Assembly: GCA_041402045.1 (NCBI GenBank)
Contig: JAWKSZ010000012.1
Location: 62,001 to 126,000 of the forward strand
Reading direction: 5' to 3'
DNA: 64,000 nucleotides
Source: JAGQRJ01 sp041402045
GTDB lineage: Bacteria > Planctomycetota > J058
Position 1 is the stretch's first letter. Every line of letters begins with the position of its first letter. This document shows, piece after piece, positions 30,371-39,219 of the stretch. The notes beneath the pieces were generated by a model. That model was not told where the DNA came from and ran no database searches. It saw only the letters and a program-made list of their open reading frames with translations. A program made the position numbers and the translations under genes.

Positions 30371-31096
30371 GTGCTCTTGGAGGACTACGAACTCGAGGCC
30401 GCTCGGACTCCCGAGCTGAGCAGGGAGGACGAGGCCGCGCACAGCGCGGCTCGTCAGGCCGAGGAGCGCACGGATACGCCGAATCCTGCTCGAGTCGCCG
30501 ACGTTCGTGGAGGCCCTGTGTGCTCGCTGAGCAGGCGGGGATCCAGGGGCAGGTTCCGGCCCGGCAGGGTGTTCGGATCAGAGAACCTGACGGCTGCAGT
30601 GGAGGGCTGGACAGCGCTGAAGGACGACCTGCTGGCCGCCCCCTCTGCGGCAGACGTGCCCGATCGCGCCGAGGCCCACCCCGTCTTGTTTCGCCACTTC
30701 GCACCGTGGGTCGCACAGGCGGTCTCCCACGCGGCCAACCCCGGCGCCCGCGAAGCGCTCCGTCGATCCTTCGGGGACCTGCCGGATCCCCTGGACTGGG
30801 TGGACCGCCTGATCCGCGCGTGGCAGGCGCGGGAAGCCCACCTGGACGCCCTCCAGCGTGCGAACCGCCGCCTGGTCGCCAGGCTCACCCGAGAATTCCT
30901 CCTGGAGGGGGCGCCCGCAGGCCCCGCGCTCGAGGCCTGCGAGGCGGGGCTGCGCAAGGCGTGCGGCCTGTTCGACCACCGGCGCGGGTATCGCCTGGTC
31001 ACCTACGCCCAATTCTGGGTCCTCACCGCCCTGACCCGCGCCCCCGGCACCGACCAAGAGCGCGCGTTGGCCCGCTTGAAGGGCAAGGTCTCCTAG
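30371..31096 (+). CDS. Sigma-70-like protein with only regions 1.2 and 2
   Basis: 241 residues from GTG 30371. The N-terminus LLEDYELEAARTPELSREDE resembles sigma region 1.2 (YLREIGxxPLLTxEEE). Residues about 155-220 (RANRRLVARLTREFLLEG, then LFDHRRGYRLVTYAQFWVLTAL) match region 2.1-2.4 of sigma-70 (NLRLVxxIAxxY... FDxxRGxRFSTYAxWWIRxAI), the part that binds RNA polymerase and the -10 element. No region 3 or 4 follows before the stop, and the segment between is atypical. It could be a degenerate sigma factor, an appropriator that binds polymerase, or a truncated gene. Expressed from a promoter that predicts a leaderless mRNA. Confidence 0.55.
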   Translation: MLLEDYELEAARTPELSREDEAAHSAARQAEERTDTPNPARVADVRGGPVCSLSRRGSRGRFRPGRVFGSENLTAAVEGWTALKDDLLAAPSAADVPDRAEAHPVLFRHFAPWVAQAVSHAANPGAREALRRSFGDLPDPLDWVDRLIRAWQAREAHLDALQRANRRLVARLTREFLLEGAPAGPALEACEAGLRKACGLFDHRRGYRLVTYAQFWVLTALTRAPGTDQERALARLKGKVS

Positions 31097-31143
31097 GAGG
31101 GGCAAACGGGGGCCTGCGACGCCCCGCGCGTCGCAACTGCACC

Positions 31144-31349
31144 GTTCGCGCACGCGAAACCGCGTTCTCGTGCGGGAACGCTCCCCCGCCACTCCCACCG
31201 CCGCCGTTCGCGTACGCGAACCCGTTCTCGTGCGGGAACGCTCTCCCGCAACTCCCACCGCCGCCGTTCGCGTACGCGAACCAGCGTTCTCGGGCGGGAA
31301 CTCCGCCCCGCCGTTCGCGTACGCGAACCCCGCGTTCTCGTGCGGGAAC
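31144..31349. repeat. Four paired 16-bp palindromes
   Basis: Type A GTTCGCGTACGCGAAC (perfect palindrome) at 31206, 31266 and 31313, with a near copy at 31144; type B GTTCTCGTGCGGGAAC at 31164, 31224, 31286 (variant) and 31334. A and B alternate with A-to-B spacing of 18-21 bp and a unit of about 47-62 bp. The array fills the gap between the sigma-like gene and the ADP-ribosylglycohydrolase, ending 57 bp before its start. Confidence 0.85.
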
Positions 31350-31393
31350 CGCCCGGCCAGGCTCGAGGCCTGGGCCTGCCGGCCTCCCCTGGC

Positions 31394-31399
31394 TAGGGT
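31394..31399 (+). promoter_or_regulatory. -10 element predicting a leaderless mRNA
   Basis: TAGGGT ends 6 nt before the ATG at 31406. There is no ribosome site in the gap. Confidence 0.45.
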
Positions 31400-31405
31400 C
31401 GAGGC

Positions 31406-32290
31406 ATGCCGGATCCCGACGCCATGCTGCGTTCGCTCCGAGGCCTCTCGGTCGGGGACGCCCTCGGCCAGGCCTTCTTCGTCGACCGCGGCGAACCCGG
31501 GCCCCTGATCGACGGGCGTCTGCTGCCGCCGGGCCCGTGGCCGTGGAGCGACGACACGGTCATGGCCCAGGCGATCGTCGACGTGCTCACCCGCCACGGT
31601 CGGATCGACCAGGACGCGCTCGCCGCCAGCTTTACCGAGCGCTTCCTCGCCGACACCGAGCGCGGCTACGGAGCGGTGGCCTACTGGCTCCTGCACCAGC
31701 TCGGCGCCGGTCGCCCCTGGCGCGAGGTCTCACGACAGGTGTTCAGCGGCCAGGGCAGCCTCGGCAACGGCTCGGCCATGCGCGTCGCGCCGCTCGGCGC
31801 CTACCTCTCGGAGGACCTCGACCGGGTTCAGCGCGAGGCCCGCGCCTCCGCCGAGGTGACCCACGTGCACCCCGACGGGATCGCAGGCGCTGAGGCCGTG
31901 GCGCTGTGCACGGCCGAGCTCGTGCGCGCCGGCGCCGAGGGCTGCGACGGCGCACGGCTCCTCGAGCGGATCGCCGAGCGGATCACCCCGGGCGAGACCC
32001 GCGACGGCGTCGCGCGGGCGGCGGGCCTCCTCGGCCAGCCGCCGGACCTGGCCGCCCGCGAGCTCGGCGACGGCCGCCTCGTGCGCTGCTCGGACACCGT
32101 GCCCTTCTCGCTGTGGTGCGCCGTGTCGAGTCCCTGGGACTACGAGGAAGCGATCTGGCTGACCCTGCGCGGGCTCGAGTCTCACGAGAGCGACCGCGAC
32201 ACCGTGCTCGCGATCGTGGGCGGGGTCGTGGGGGCGCTCGCCGACCCGCCGGCGGCCTGGGTCGAGGCGCGGGAGGCGCTGCCGACCTGA
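31406..32290 (+). CDS. ADP-ribosylglycohydrolase (DraG/ARH family)
   Basis: 294 residues. Landmarks of the family: LSVGDALGQAFF near the start, PWSDDTVMAQAI (the T/S-D-D-T metal ligands), GNGSAMRVAPLG, EVTHVHPDGIAGAEAVAL and ESDRDTVLAIVGGVVGALADPP (second metal-ligand block D-x-D-T). These Asp/Thr residues bind two Mg ions and remove ADP-ribose from proteins or small molecules. Full family length, no signal peptide, so cytoplasmic. It is preceded by an unusual palindrome array and followed 48 bp later by a kinase-TPR gene on the same strand. Substrate unknown. Confidence 0.88.
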   Translation: MPDPDAMLRSLRGLSVGDALGQAFFVDRGEPGPLIDGRLLPPGPWPWSDDTVMAQAIVDVLTRHGRIDQDALAASFTERFLADTERGYGAVAYWLLHQLGAGRPWREVSRQVFSGQGSLGNGSAMRVAPLGAYLSEDLDRVQREARASAEVTHVHPDGIAGAEAVALCTAELVRAGAEGCDGARLLERIAERITPGETRDGVARAAGLLGQPPDLAARELGDGRLVRCSDTVPFSLWCAVSSPWDYEEAIWLTLRGLESHESDRDTVLAIVGGVVGALADPPAAWVEAREALPT

Positions 32291-32338
32291 ACCCGCCCCC
32301 ACCTGGCACGGGCCCCGGCGGCGCTCCACACTGCCCGC

Positions 32339-34399
32339 GTGAAGATCGCCCACTACGACGTGCACGACCTGCTCGCCCGCGGGGGCATGGGCGTGGTCTA
32401 TCGCGCGGTCGACACGCGCTCGGGCGCGCGGGTGGTCGTCAAGCTGCTCAAGGCGGACGGCGAGGGGGCGCGGCGGCGTTTGCTGCGCGAGGCCGAGGCC
32501 CTGCGGCGGCTGGTGCACCCGAGCGTGCTGACCCTGTTCGACGTGGGCGAGCACGAGGGGCAACCGTATCTGGTCCTGCCCTACGTCTCGGGCGAGAGCC
32601 TGCAGGACCGGCTGGATCGCGGGGGGGCGTTGCCGCTGGCGGAGGCGCTGGACGTCGCGGTCCAGGTCGGGGAGGGCCTCGCCGCCGCGCATGCGCTGGG
32701 GCTCCTGCACCGCGACGTGAAGCCGGCGAACGTGCTCGTCGACCGCCGGCTCCACGGGCAGGTCAAGCTCGCCGACTTCGGCCTGGTCAAGGACACCTCC
32801 GGGGAGGGCGAGGAGCTGCGGCTCTCGGTCAGCGGCACCTTCATGGGCACCCTGGGCTACGCGCCGCCGGAGCAGGTCGTGGGGCGACTGAAGGACGTGG
32901 GCCCCCCGGCCGACGTCTACGGCCTCGGGGCCCTGCTCTACGCGTTGCTCAGCGGGCGGGCCCCGCGCAGCGGGGAGAGCCTGATCGAGGTCATGCGCGC
33001 CTACGAGGAGCCGCTGGCGCCGCTGCCCGAGTCCGCTCCGGCCTGGCTCGGCGAGCTCCTCGCGCGCTGCCTGGCCGCGGAGCCCGGGGCGCGGCCGGCG
33101 CTGCCCGAGGTGCTCGCGGCGCTGCGCGCAGGGGCCGGCCCGGCGCGGTCCCCGCGGCCGCGCGCGCAGCGCGGACGCGGCCCGCTCCTCCTCGCCCTCG
33201 CGGTGGCGGGCGCCGTGGTCGCGGTGGGGGCGAGCCTGCGCTACGCCTGGCAGCTGACCGCGGCGCAGCCGGCGCCCGCGGGCGGCCTGGCGACGGCGGA
33301 GCCCCCGCCCGCGCGGACCGAGGACGGGCCCCGCCAGGAGGACGCGCCGGCCGCGTCCCCCGACCCGCGGGCGCTCGGCGAGGAGGGCTCGGCGCTGATC
33401 GACCAGGGCCGCTACACCGCCGCGCTCGAGGTCCTCGAGCGCGCCGTCGAGCTGGACCCTCGGGACGCGGTGGCTCGGGCCAACCTCGGCGTCGCGCGCA
33501 TGCACCACCGGGACTTCGAGGGCGGCCTGCGCGAGCTCCAGCGCTCCCTGGAGCTGGAGCCGCGGCGGGCGAAGGTCTACGTGTGGCTCGGCGCCTGCTT
33601 GAGCGCCCTCCGGCGCGGCCGCGAGGCCATGGAGGCGCTGAACCGCGGCGTCGAGCTCGCACCGGACTCCGCCTTCGCCTACTCGGAGCGCGGCGCGGTG
33701 CTGAGCAACCTCGGGCGGCCGCGAGAGGCGCTCGCCGACCTCGACCGCGCCCTCGAGCTCGACCCCGCCCTGCTGCAAGCCCGGGTCAACCGCGGGCTGG
33801 TGCGCGCCCGGCTCGGCGACCTCGAGCCCGCGATCCGTGACTTCACCCGGGCCCTCGCGCTCGACCCGACCCTCGCGCCCGCCTACACCGAGCGCGGCAT
33901 GTGCCTGAAGAACCTCGACCGACTCGAGGAGGCGCTCGTCGACTTCGACCGCGCCCTCGAGCTCGACCCCTCCCTCGGTCGCGCGACCCTCAACCGCGGC
34001 CTCGTGCACGGCCGCCTGGGTCACCACGACGCCGCGCTCGCGGACTTCACTCGCGCGATCGAGCTCGAGCCCGAGGCCGCGCACGCCTACTACCAGCGGG
34101 GCCTGGCCCTGCACCGGCAGGGTCGCCACCGCGACGCGCTCGCCGACCTCGACCGCGCCGTCGCGCTCTACCCGACCCGGGCGCGGAGCCACTTCAGCCG
34201 AGGCGTGGTGCAGGCCGCCCTCGGCGAGCACGAGGCCGCGATCCGGGACTTCACCCGCGCGATCGAGCTCGACCCGGAGCTCGCGCGGGCCTACGCCCAG
34301 CGCGCGCGGTCCCACCACCTCCTGGGCCACGACGAGGAGGCCGAGGCCGACCTGGAGCGCTCCCGCGCGCTGCAGCCACGGAGGCCCGCCGGCGACTGA
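32339..34399 (+). CDS. Ser/Thr protein kinase with one membrane helix and TPR repeats, copy A
   Basis: 686 residues from GTG 32339; CACACT ends 6 nt upstream. Kinase domain 5-262: glycine loop LLARGGMGVVYRA, Lys35 in VVVKLLK, HRDVKPAN (124-131), DFG 146-148, and YAPPEQ. A Pro/Arg linker leads to a membrane helix at about 282-302 (LLLALAVAGAVVAVGA). Residues 340-680 are nine or ten TPR units with repeated ALADLDRALELDP and DFTRAIELDP helices. All catalytic residues are present. The kinase is cytoplasmic and the TPR part presumably outside the membrane. A paralogue follows in tandem. Confidence 0.92.
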   Translation: MKIAHYDVHDLLARGGMGVVYRAVDTRSGARVVVKLLKADGEGARRRLLREAEALRRLVHPSVLTLFDVGEHEGQPYLVLPYVSGESLQDRLDRGGALPLAEALDVAVQVGEGLAAAHALGLLHRDVKPANVLVDRRLHGQVKLADFGLVKDTSGEGEELRLSVSGTFMGTLGYAPPEQVVGRLKDVGPPADVYGLGALLYALLSGRAPRSGESLIEVMRAYEEPLAPLPESAPAWLGELLARCLAAEPGARPALPEVLAALRAGAGPARSPRPRAQRGRGPLLLALAVAGAVVAVGASLRYAWQLTAAQPAPAGGLATAEPPPARTEDGPRQEDAPAASPDPRALGEEGSALIDQGRYTAALEVLERAVELDPRDAVARANLGVARMHHRDFEGGLRELQRSLELEPRRAKVYVWLGACLSALRRGREAMEALNRGVELAPDSAFAYSERGAVLSNLGRPREALADLDRALELDPALLQARVNRGLVRARLGDLEPAIRDFTRALALDPTLAPAYTERGMCLKNLDRLEEALVDFDRALELDPSLGRATLNRGLVHGRLGHHDAALADFTRAIELEPEAAHAYYQRGLALHRQGRHRDALADLDRAVALYPTRARSHFSRGVVQAALGEHEAAIRDFTRAIELDPELARAYAQRARSHHLLGHDEEAEADLERSRALQPRRPAGD

Positions 34400-34508
34400 G
34401 GCCCGCCACGCGAGGCGGCTCACGGAGGTCGACGGCCCCGCCGCGCCCCGAGGCGAGGCGCCCCGCGCGGGGTGGCGCGCCCCAGGGGCCGGCACCACAC
34501 TGCCCGGC

Positions 34509-36503
34509 GTGAGGATCGGGCACTACGAGGTCCACGACGAGCTCGCGCGCGGCGGCATGGGCGTCGTCTACCGCGCGACCGACACCCGCTCCGGCGCGCG
34601 GGTGGTGGTCAAGCTGCTCAAGGCCCCGAGCGAGGGCGCCCGCCGGCGCTTGCTGCGCGAGGCCGAGGCCCTGGGCCGCCTCGTGCACCCGAGCGTGCTG
34701 ACCCTCTACGACGCCGGCCTGCACGAGGGCCAGCCGTTCCTGGTCCTGCCCTACGTGTCCGGGGAGAGCGTGCAGGACCGCCTCGACCGCGGCGGCCCCC
34801 TGCCGCCCGACGAGGCGCGCGAGGTCGCGCTCCAGGTCGGCGAGGGCCTCGCGGCCGCGCACGCGCTGGGGCTCCTGCACCGCGACGTGAAGCCCGCGAA
34901 CGTGCTCGTGGACCGCCGGCTCCACGGCCAGGTCAAGCTCGCCGACTTCGGCCTGGTCCTGGGCACCGCCCTCGAGGGGGAGGAGGACCTGCGGCTCTCG
35001 GCCAGCGGGCAGTTCCTGGGCACCCCGGGCTACGCGCCCCCCGAGCAGGGTCAGGGGCGGCTGGCCGAGCTCGGCCCCGCGGCCGACGTCTACGGGCTCG
35101 GGGGCCTGCTCTACGCCATGCTCAGCGGACGGCCGCCTCGGGGCTGGAGCAGCCTGCCCCAGGCGCTGGACGGGTTCGAGGCCTCGGTCGAGGCGCTGCC
35201 GAAGCAGGTCCCGTCCTGGCTCGCGGACCTCGTCACACGCTGCCTCGAGCGCGCGCCCCAGGATCGGCCCCCGCTGGAGGAGGTGCTCCGCGAGCTCCGC
35301 GCCGGCGCGGCCTCGCCCCGGGCGTCGACCCGTCGGCGCGGCGCGCTCCCGCTCCTCGCCGTCGCGGGCGCGCTGCTCCTGGGCGTGGGCCTGCTGCGCT
35401 CTGCGCGGCCGGGGGCCGAGCCCTCCCCGTCCGCCCCCACCCCCGCGCCTGCGGCGGGCCCGGAGGACGCGCGAGCCCTGGGGGAGCAGGGCGCGGCGTG
35501 GGTGCAGGAGGAGCGCCCCCAGGAGGCGCTCGAGGTGCTCGAGCGCGCGCTCGAGCTCGACCCGACCGACGCGCTGGCCCACGCCAACCGCGGCAGGGCC
35601 CTGGTGCAGCTCGGGCGGATCGAGGACGCGATCCTGGCCTTCGACCGGGCCCTCGAGCTCGACCCTGGCTGCGCCCCCGCCCTCGCGGGCCGCGGCGGCT
35701 GCTTCAACATTCAGCGACGACCGCAGGAGGCGCTCTCGGACCTGAACCGCGCGATCGCGCTCGACACCCGCTCGGCCCACGCCTACGCCGAGCGGGGCGC
35801 CTGCCTCCACAACCTCGAGCGCTACGGCGAGGCCCTCGCCGACTTCACCCGCGCGATCGAGCTCGAGCCCACCCTGCCGGGCAACCTCGCCGCCCGCGGG
35901 CACGTCCGCACCCAGCTCGAGGACCTCGAGGGCGCGATCGAGGACTTCACCCGCGCGATCGAGCTCGGGCCGACCGCCGCCTCTTACGCCGGTCGCGGGG
36001 TGTGCTACGGCGACCTGGGACGGGACGAAGAGGCGCTGGCCGACTTCACCCGCGCGATCGAGCTCGACGACACCCGCGCCCGGACCCACGTGAACCAGGG
36101 GCTCCTCTACTCCAAGCTCGGCGACGACGCGCGCGCGGTCGAGGCCTACACCCGCTCGATCGAGCTCGACCCTGGCTCTGCCCTGCACTACTTCCAGCGC
36201 GGGCTGAGCCTCGCGCGCCTGCGCCGCTACCCCGAGGCCCTCGCCGACCTCGACCGCGCGGTCGAGCTCCGCCCCGAGCGCGCGCGCAACCACTTCGTCC
36301 GCGGCATGATCCACGCCGCCCTCGAGGAGCACGAGGCCGCGGTCGTGGACTTCACCCACGCGCTCGAGCTCGACGACACCCTGGCTGCGGCCTACGGCCA
36401 CCGGGGCGCCTCCTACGAGGCCCTCGGCCGCCAGCGCGAGGCCGACGCCGACCTCGAGCGGGCTCGCGCGCTCCAGGCCAAGCGGGGCGCCACGCGGGAC
36501 TGA
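34509..36503 (+). CDS. Ser/Thr protein kinase with one membrane helix and TPR repeats, copy B
   Basis: 664 residues from GTG 34509; CACACT ends 7 nt upstream. Same architecture as copy A: ELARGGMGVVYRA, VVVKLLKAP, HRDVKPAN, DFGLV, YAPPEQGQ. The kinase lobes are nearly identical to copy A (for example VLVDRRLHGQVKLADFGLV), while the linker and TPR helices have diverged. Membrane helix about 277-295 (ALPLLAVAGALLLGVGLL), TPR units about 315-660. Tandem duplication is clear. Different TPR domains may give the two kinases different sensory partners. Confidence 0.92.
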   Translation: MRIGHYEVHDELARGGMGVVYRATDTRSGARVVVKLLKAPSEGARRRLLREAEALGRLVHPSVLTLYDAGLHEGQPFLVLPYVSGESVQDRLDRGGPLPPDEAREVALQVGEGLAAAHALGLLHRDVKPANVLVDRRLHGQVKLADFGLVLGTALEGEEDLRLSASGQFLGTPGYAPPEQGQGRLAELGPAADVYGLGGLLYAMLSGRPPRGWSSLPQALDGFEASVEALPKQVPSWLADLVTRCLERAPQDRPPLEEVLRELRAGAASPRASTRRRGALPLLAVAGALLLGVGLLRSARPGAEPSPSAPTPAPAAGPEDARALGEQGAAWVQEERPQEALEVLERALELDPTDALAHANRGRALVQLGRIEDAILAFDRALELDPGCAPALAGRGGCFNIQRRPQEALSDLNRAIALDTRSAHAYAERGACLHNLERYGEALADFTRAIELEPTLPGNLAARGHVRTQLEDLEGAIEDFTRAIELGPTAASYAGRGVCYGDLGRDEEALADFTRAIELDDTRARTHVNQGLLYSKLGDDARAVEAYTRSIELDPGSALHYFQRGLSLARLRRYPEALADLDRAVELRPERARNHFVRGMIHAALEEHEAAVVDFTHALELDDTLAAAYGHRGASYEALGRQREADADLERARALQAKRGATRD

Positions 36504-36552
36504 CCCCCGAGGCGCCTGCCCCTGTCCAGCCGAGCCTGTCAGCCCGCCCGGC

Positions 36553-36558
36553 TACGCT
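36553..36558 (+). promoter_or_regulatory. Putative -10 element
   Basis: TACGCT, followed by GAGGAGGG as ribosome site and the ATG at 36578. Confidence 0.35.
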
Positions 36559-36577
36559 CGGGAGACGAGGAGGGTGC

Positions 36578-37102
36578 ATGGGACGCAAGGCCAAGCTCAA
36601 GGCTCAACGCCGCAAGGAGCGCACGCGCTACCGCGGCGAGCTGTCCGACGTGGTGGCGCACATGCAGACCATGGAGTCGCTGGTGGTCGACCTGGTCTCG
36701 CGCTGCCGCCAGGCCGGCGTGCGAGGCACGAGCGTGCTGCGGACCCTCGGCCTCGCGCTCTACTGCTGGAACGAAGGGGTCGACCTCAGCGAGGCTCGCC
36801 GCCGCGGCGCGGCGGACCCTCGGACCTACGGCGAGTTCACGGGCTGGACGAAGTGCGCGCTCGCCTCGCTGGTCGGCCTGGCGACGCGCCCGCGGTCGCA
36901 GGGACGCGAGGACGCGGCCTGGGCCCTGCGCGAGCTCGACGTCGACGAGGGCTTGCTCGGGCAGCTCCCCGCGGGCCAAGGCGCGTCGAGCCGGGGCATG
37001 GCGGCGGCCTACCAGGAGGCGACCCTCCGAATCGATCAGGTGGTCGACACCCTGTGGCAAAAGGACCTGCACCAGGTGCTGGCGGAGCACCTGCAGGCCT
37101 GA
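36578..37102 (+). CDS. Hypothetical protein with basic N-terminus
   Basis: 174 residues from ATG 36578 behind GAGGAGGG. The first 20 residues are very basic (MGRKAKLKAQRRKERTRYRG), then helical throughout with LSDVVAHMQTMESLVVDLVSRC, a TSVLRTLGLALYCWNEGVDL segment and TLRIDQVVDTLWQKDLHQVL near the end. No membrane helix or signal. The basic tail could contact nucleic acid, but no known domain is visible. Converges with the following minus-strand gene, 18 bp apart. Confidence 0.62.
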   Translation: MGRKAKLKAQRRKERTRYRGELSDVVAHMQTMESLVVDLVSRCRQAGVRGTSVLRTLGLALYCWNEGVDLSEARRRGAADPRTYGEFTGWTKCALASLVGLATRPRSQGREDAAWALRELDVDEGLLGQLPAGQGASSRGMAAAYQEATLRIDQVVDTLWQKDLHQVLAEHLQA

Positions 37103-37120
37103 CGTCGCGCCCTCAGCCCC

Positions 37121-39160
37121 TCACGCCTCCGCCAGGATCTCGCGCAGGATCGCGCGGGTGACCGCGTAGAGCGGGGGCACGCCCTCGGAGGGGTGCAGGC
37201 TCTGGGTCAGCGTGTGCCCGGTCTCGAGCGGCACGTCGCTCACGTAGTAGACGAAGCGCGAGCGCACGTCCGAGCGCAGCACGCCGGCCTCGACGGCGGC
37301 GATCAGCTGGCGCGCGAAGAACGAGCCCTCCATTTCCAGGCCAATGCACTTCCAGATCCGCTTGTAGAACATGAGCAGCGGGCGGTCCTGGAGCAGGGTC
37401 CCGGCGACGGTGAGCACGGGCCCCACGTGCACGTCGCGGCCCGGGGTCAGCGCGGTCAGGGCGTCCGGGGTCAGGCCCGGGTTCGGCAGGGGGTAGAGCT
37501 CGTCGTAGGTCTGGAGCAGGGTCGCCCGCGCCAGGAGCACGTCGCCGCGCTCGCCGACGAGGCCGCCGGCCTTGCCCAGCACGTTCACCGAGCGCACCGC
37601 CTGCCCGAAGGTGTAGAGCAGGTTCGAGAGGATCTCCTCGGCCTGTTGGCCGAAGGCGTAGTCCACGTTCACGATCAGGGTCGGGTGCTCGGGGCGCGGG
37701 ATCGTGAGCGCGGGGTCCTTGGCGTCCGGGTCCAGGGCGCGCACGTCGAACAGGTCGACCTCGATCCCGGTGTAGGCCGTGCCCTCGAGGTTCACGTGCC
37801 CGGCGGCCGCGTCCTCGGCGTGGCGGCGCTCGGCCTCCTCGGGGTGGGTGGCCAGGAACTCGCGGGCGAGCACGTAGAGCAGGTCGTCGTCGTTGGCCCA
37901 GGCGCCGCACTGGCCCTGGAGGCACTGCTCGCCGATCAGCTCCGGGCGGAACTGCTGGCCCCAGGTCAGGATCCGCTCCTTGTTGCGGGCGAGGTAGGGC
38001 GAGAGGCAGTTCGAGAGCGAGTGCGTGTTCGAGGACACGATATGCACGCGCAGCTCGGGGTCCTCGACGTCCACGAGCTGGCTCGCGGCGGCGCGGATCT
38101 GGCTGACCCACACCTCGGCGGCGCGGGAGTTGTAGTTGTCGATCTGCTGGTCGACCTCGAACGCCACGTCCTCGTGGTGCAGCACCAGCTCCTTGAGCCG
38201 GACCCAGGTGCGCGGGCCCCAGATCTGGCGCAGCCCCGCGATCTCGCCGGGCTCGAGGCGCAGGGACGCGAGCAGCTCGGCCTCGCGGGCCTGGGTCACC
38301 CCGCCCGCGAGCTCGTGCAGGCGCAGGAGCTCCTCCGACGTGCGGAAGCGCGCGCGGAGCTTGAACGCCTCGACCGCGTAGCAGCAGAGGCAGGTGAGGA
38401 AGTCGGTAATGTCCGAGATCCCGTCGCGCAGGAGCACCATGAGCTTGCTGGGGAACACCTCCCAGGCCAGGCGCCGCCGCGCGCGGGTCGAGACCTGGGG
38501 GAACAGCGTGTCGGGCTCGTGGTAGAGCGAGGGCAGGCTCCCGGCCAGGTAGTAGAAGGTCGTCTGGGTCACGGTCTGGGGCAGGCGCGCGATCGCGTAG
38601 GCCAGCGCGCCGGTGTCGATCCGGCGCTCGTCCAGGTGCGGGTGCAGGGCCGGGCGCAGGCGGCGGTAGTCGTCGACGAGCTCCGCCAGGAGGAACTCGC
38701 CCCGGTCCATGAGCGAGAGCACCTTGGCGTAGAGCCGACGGAAGGCGAGGAAGATCCCCTGCTTGACCTGGAGCGTCGAGCCCAGCGCCATGGCGAACAC
38801 CGGGAACTCGCGCACGGTGTCGAGGAAGTCCTTCTCCGGGAGCACGTAGACCACGGTGTCGCCGCGCGCCTGCAGCGTGAGCCGGCGGGGCTGGTCGAAC
38901 AAGGCCGCGCGCTCGCCGAAGTAGTGCCCGGCGTAGATCACGTTGTGCTCGGCGCCGGTGGCGTCGTCGAACACGCTCACCCGGCCCTCGACCAGGAGGA
39001 ACACCGCGCGGGAGTTCTCGCCCTGGCGCACGATCGTCTCGCCGTCGCTGAACCGGCGCAGGCTCAGGCGCTCGCCCAGCGCCTGACGCTGGGCCAAGGG
39101 CAGGAACTGGAAGGGGAGCACGTGCTCCAGGAAGGCGACGGGGTCGGGGGGCGCGCTCAT
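37121..39160 (-). CDS. Cyclic-nucleotide-binding domain fused to a nucleoside-phosphorylase-like region
   Basis: 679 residues from ATG 39160; TAGCCT (39072-style -10, at 39067+100 i.e. 39167-39172) ends 6 nt upstream. Residues about 12-125 are a cNMP-binding domain: PLAQRQALGERLSLRRFSDG, VRQGENSRAVFLLVEGRVSV, and YFGERAALFDQPRRLTLQA. The phosphate-binding cassette has GERAAL. The middle is helical and unassigned. Residues about 470-660 hold TLIVNVDYAFGQQAEEIL, VLGKAGGLVGERGDVLL, HVGPVLTVAG and GLEMEGSFFARQL; the EMEG box is the substrate signature of the purine nucleoside phosphorylase/MTAN fold (DUF6909-like proteins). Possibly an allosteric nucleotide-sensing protein. The C-terminal assignment is a motif-level inference. 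Confidence 0.7.
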   Translation of the reverse strand: MSAPPDPVAFLEHVLPFQFLPLAQRQALGERLSLRRFSDGETIVRQGENSRAVFLLVEGRVSVFDDATGAEHNVIYAGHYFGERAALFDQPRRLTLQARGDTVVYVLPEKDFLDTVREFPVFAMALGSTLQVKQGIFLAFRRLYAKVLSLMDRGEFLLAELVDDYRRLRPALHPHLDERRIDTGALAYAIARLPQTVTQTTFYYLAGSLPSLYHEPDTLFPQVSTRARRRLAWEVFPSKLMVLLRDGISDITDFLTCLCCYAVEAFKLRARFRTSEELLRLHELAGGVTQAREAELLASLRLEPGEIAGLRQIWGPRTWVRLKELVLHHEDVAFEVDQQIDNYNSRAAEVWVSQIRAAASQLVDVEDPELRVHIVSSNTHSLSNCLSPYLARNKERILTWGQQFRPELIGEQCLQGQCGAWANDDDLLYVLAREFLATHPEEAERRHAEDAAAGHVNLEGTAYTGIEVDLFDVRALDPDAKDPALTIPRPEHPTLIVNVDYAFGQQAEEILSNLLYTFGQAVRSVNVLGKAGGLVGERGDVLLARATLLQTYDELYPLPNPGLTPDALTALTPGRDVHVGPVLTVAGTLLQDRPLLMFYKRIWKCIGLEMEGSFFARQLIAAVEAGVLRSDVRSRFVYYVSDVPLETGHTLTQSLHPSEGVPPLYAVTRAILREILAEA

Positions 39161-39166
39161 GGCGTC

Positions 39167-39172
39167 AGGCTA
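39167..39172 (-). promoter_or_regulatory. -10 element predicting a leaderless mRNA
   Basis: On the minus strand TAGCCT ends 6 nt before the ATG at 39160. Confidence 0.4.
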
Positions 39173-39219
39173 CATGATCCGACCTATGCCACGCCCCTGG
39201 AGTGGCCTGCGAGGTGCGC

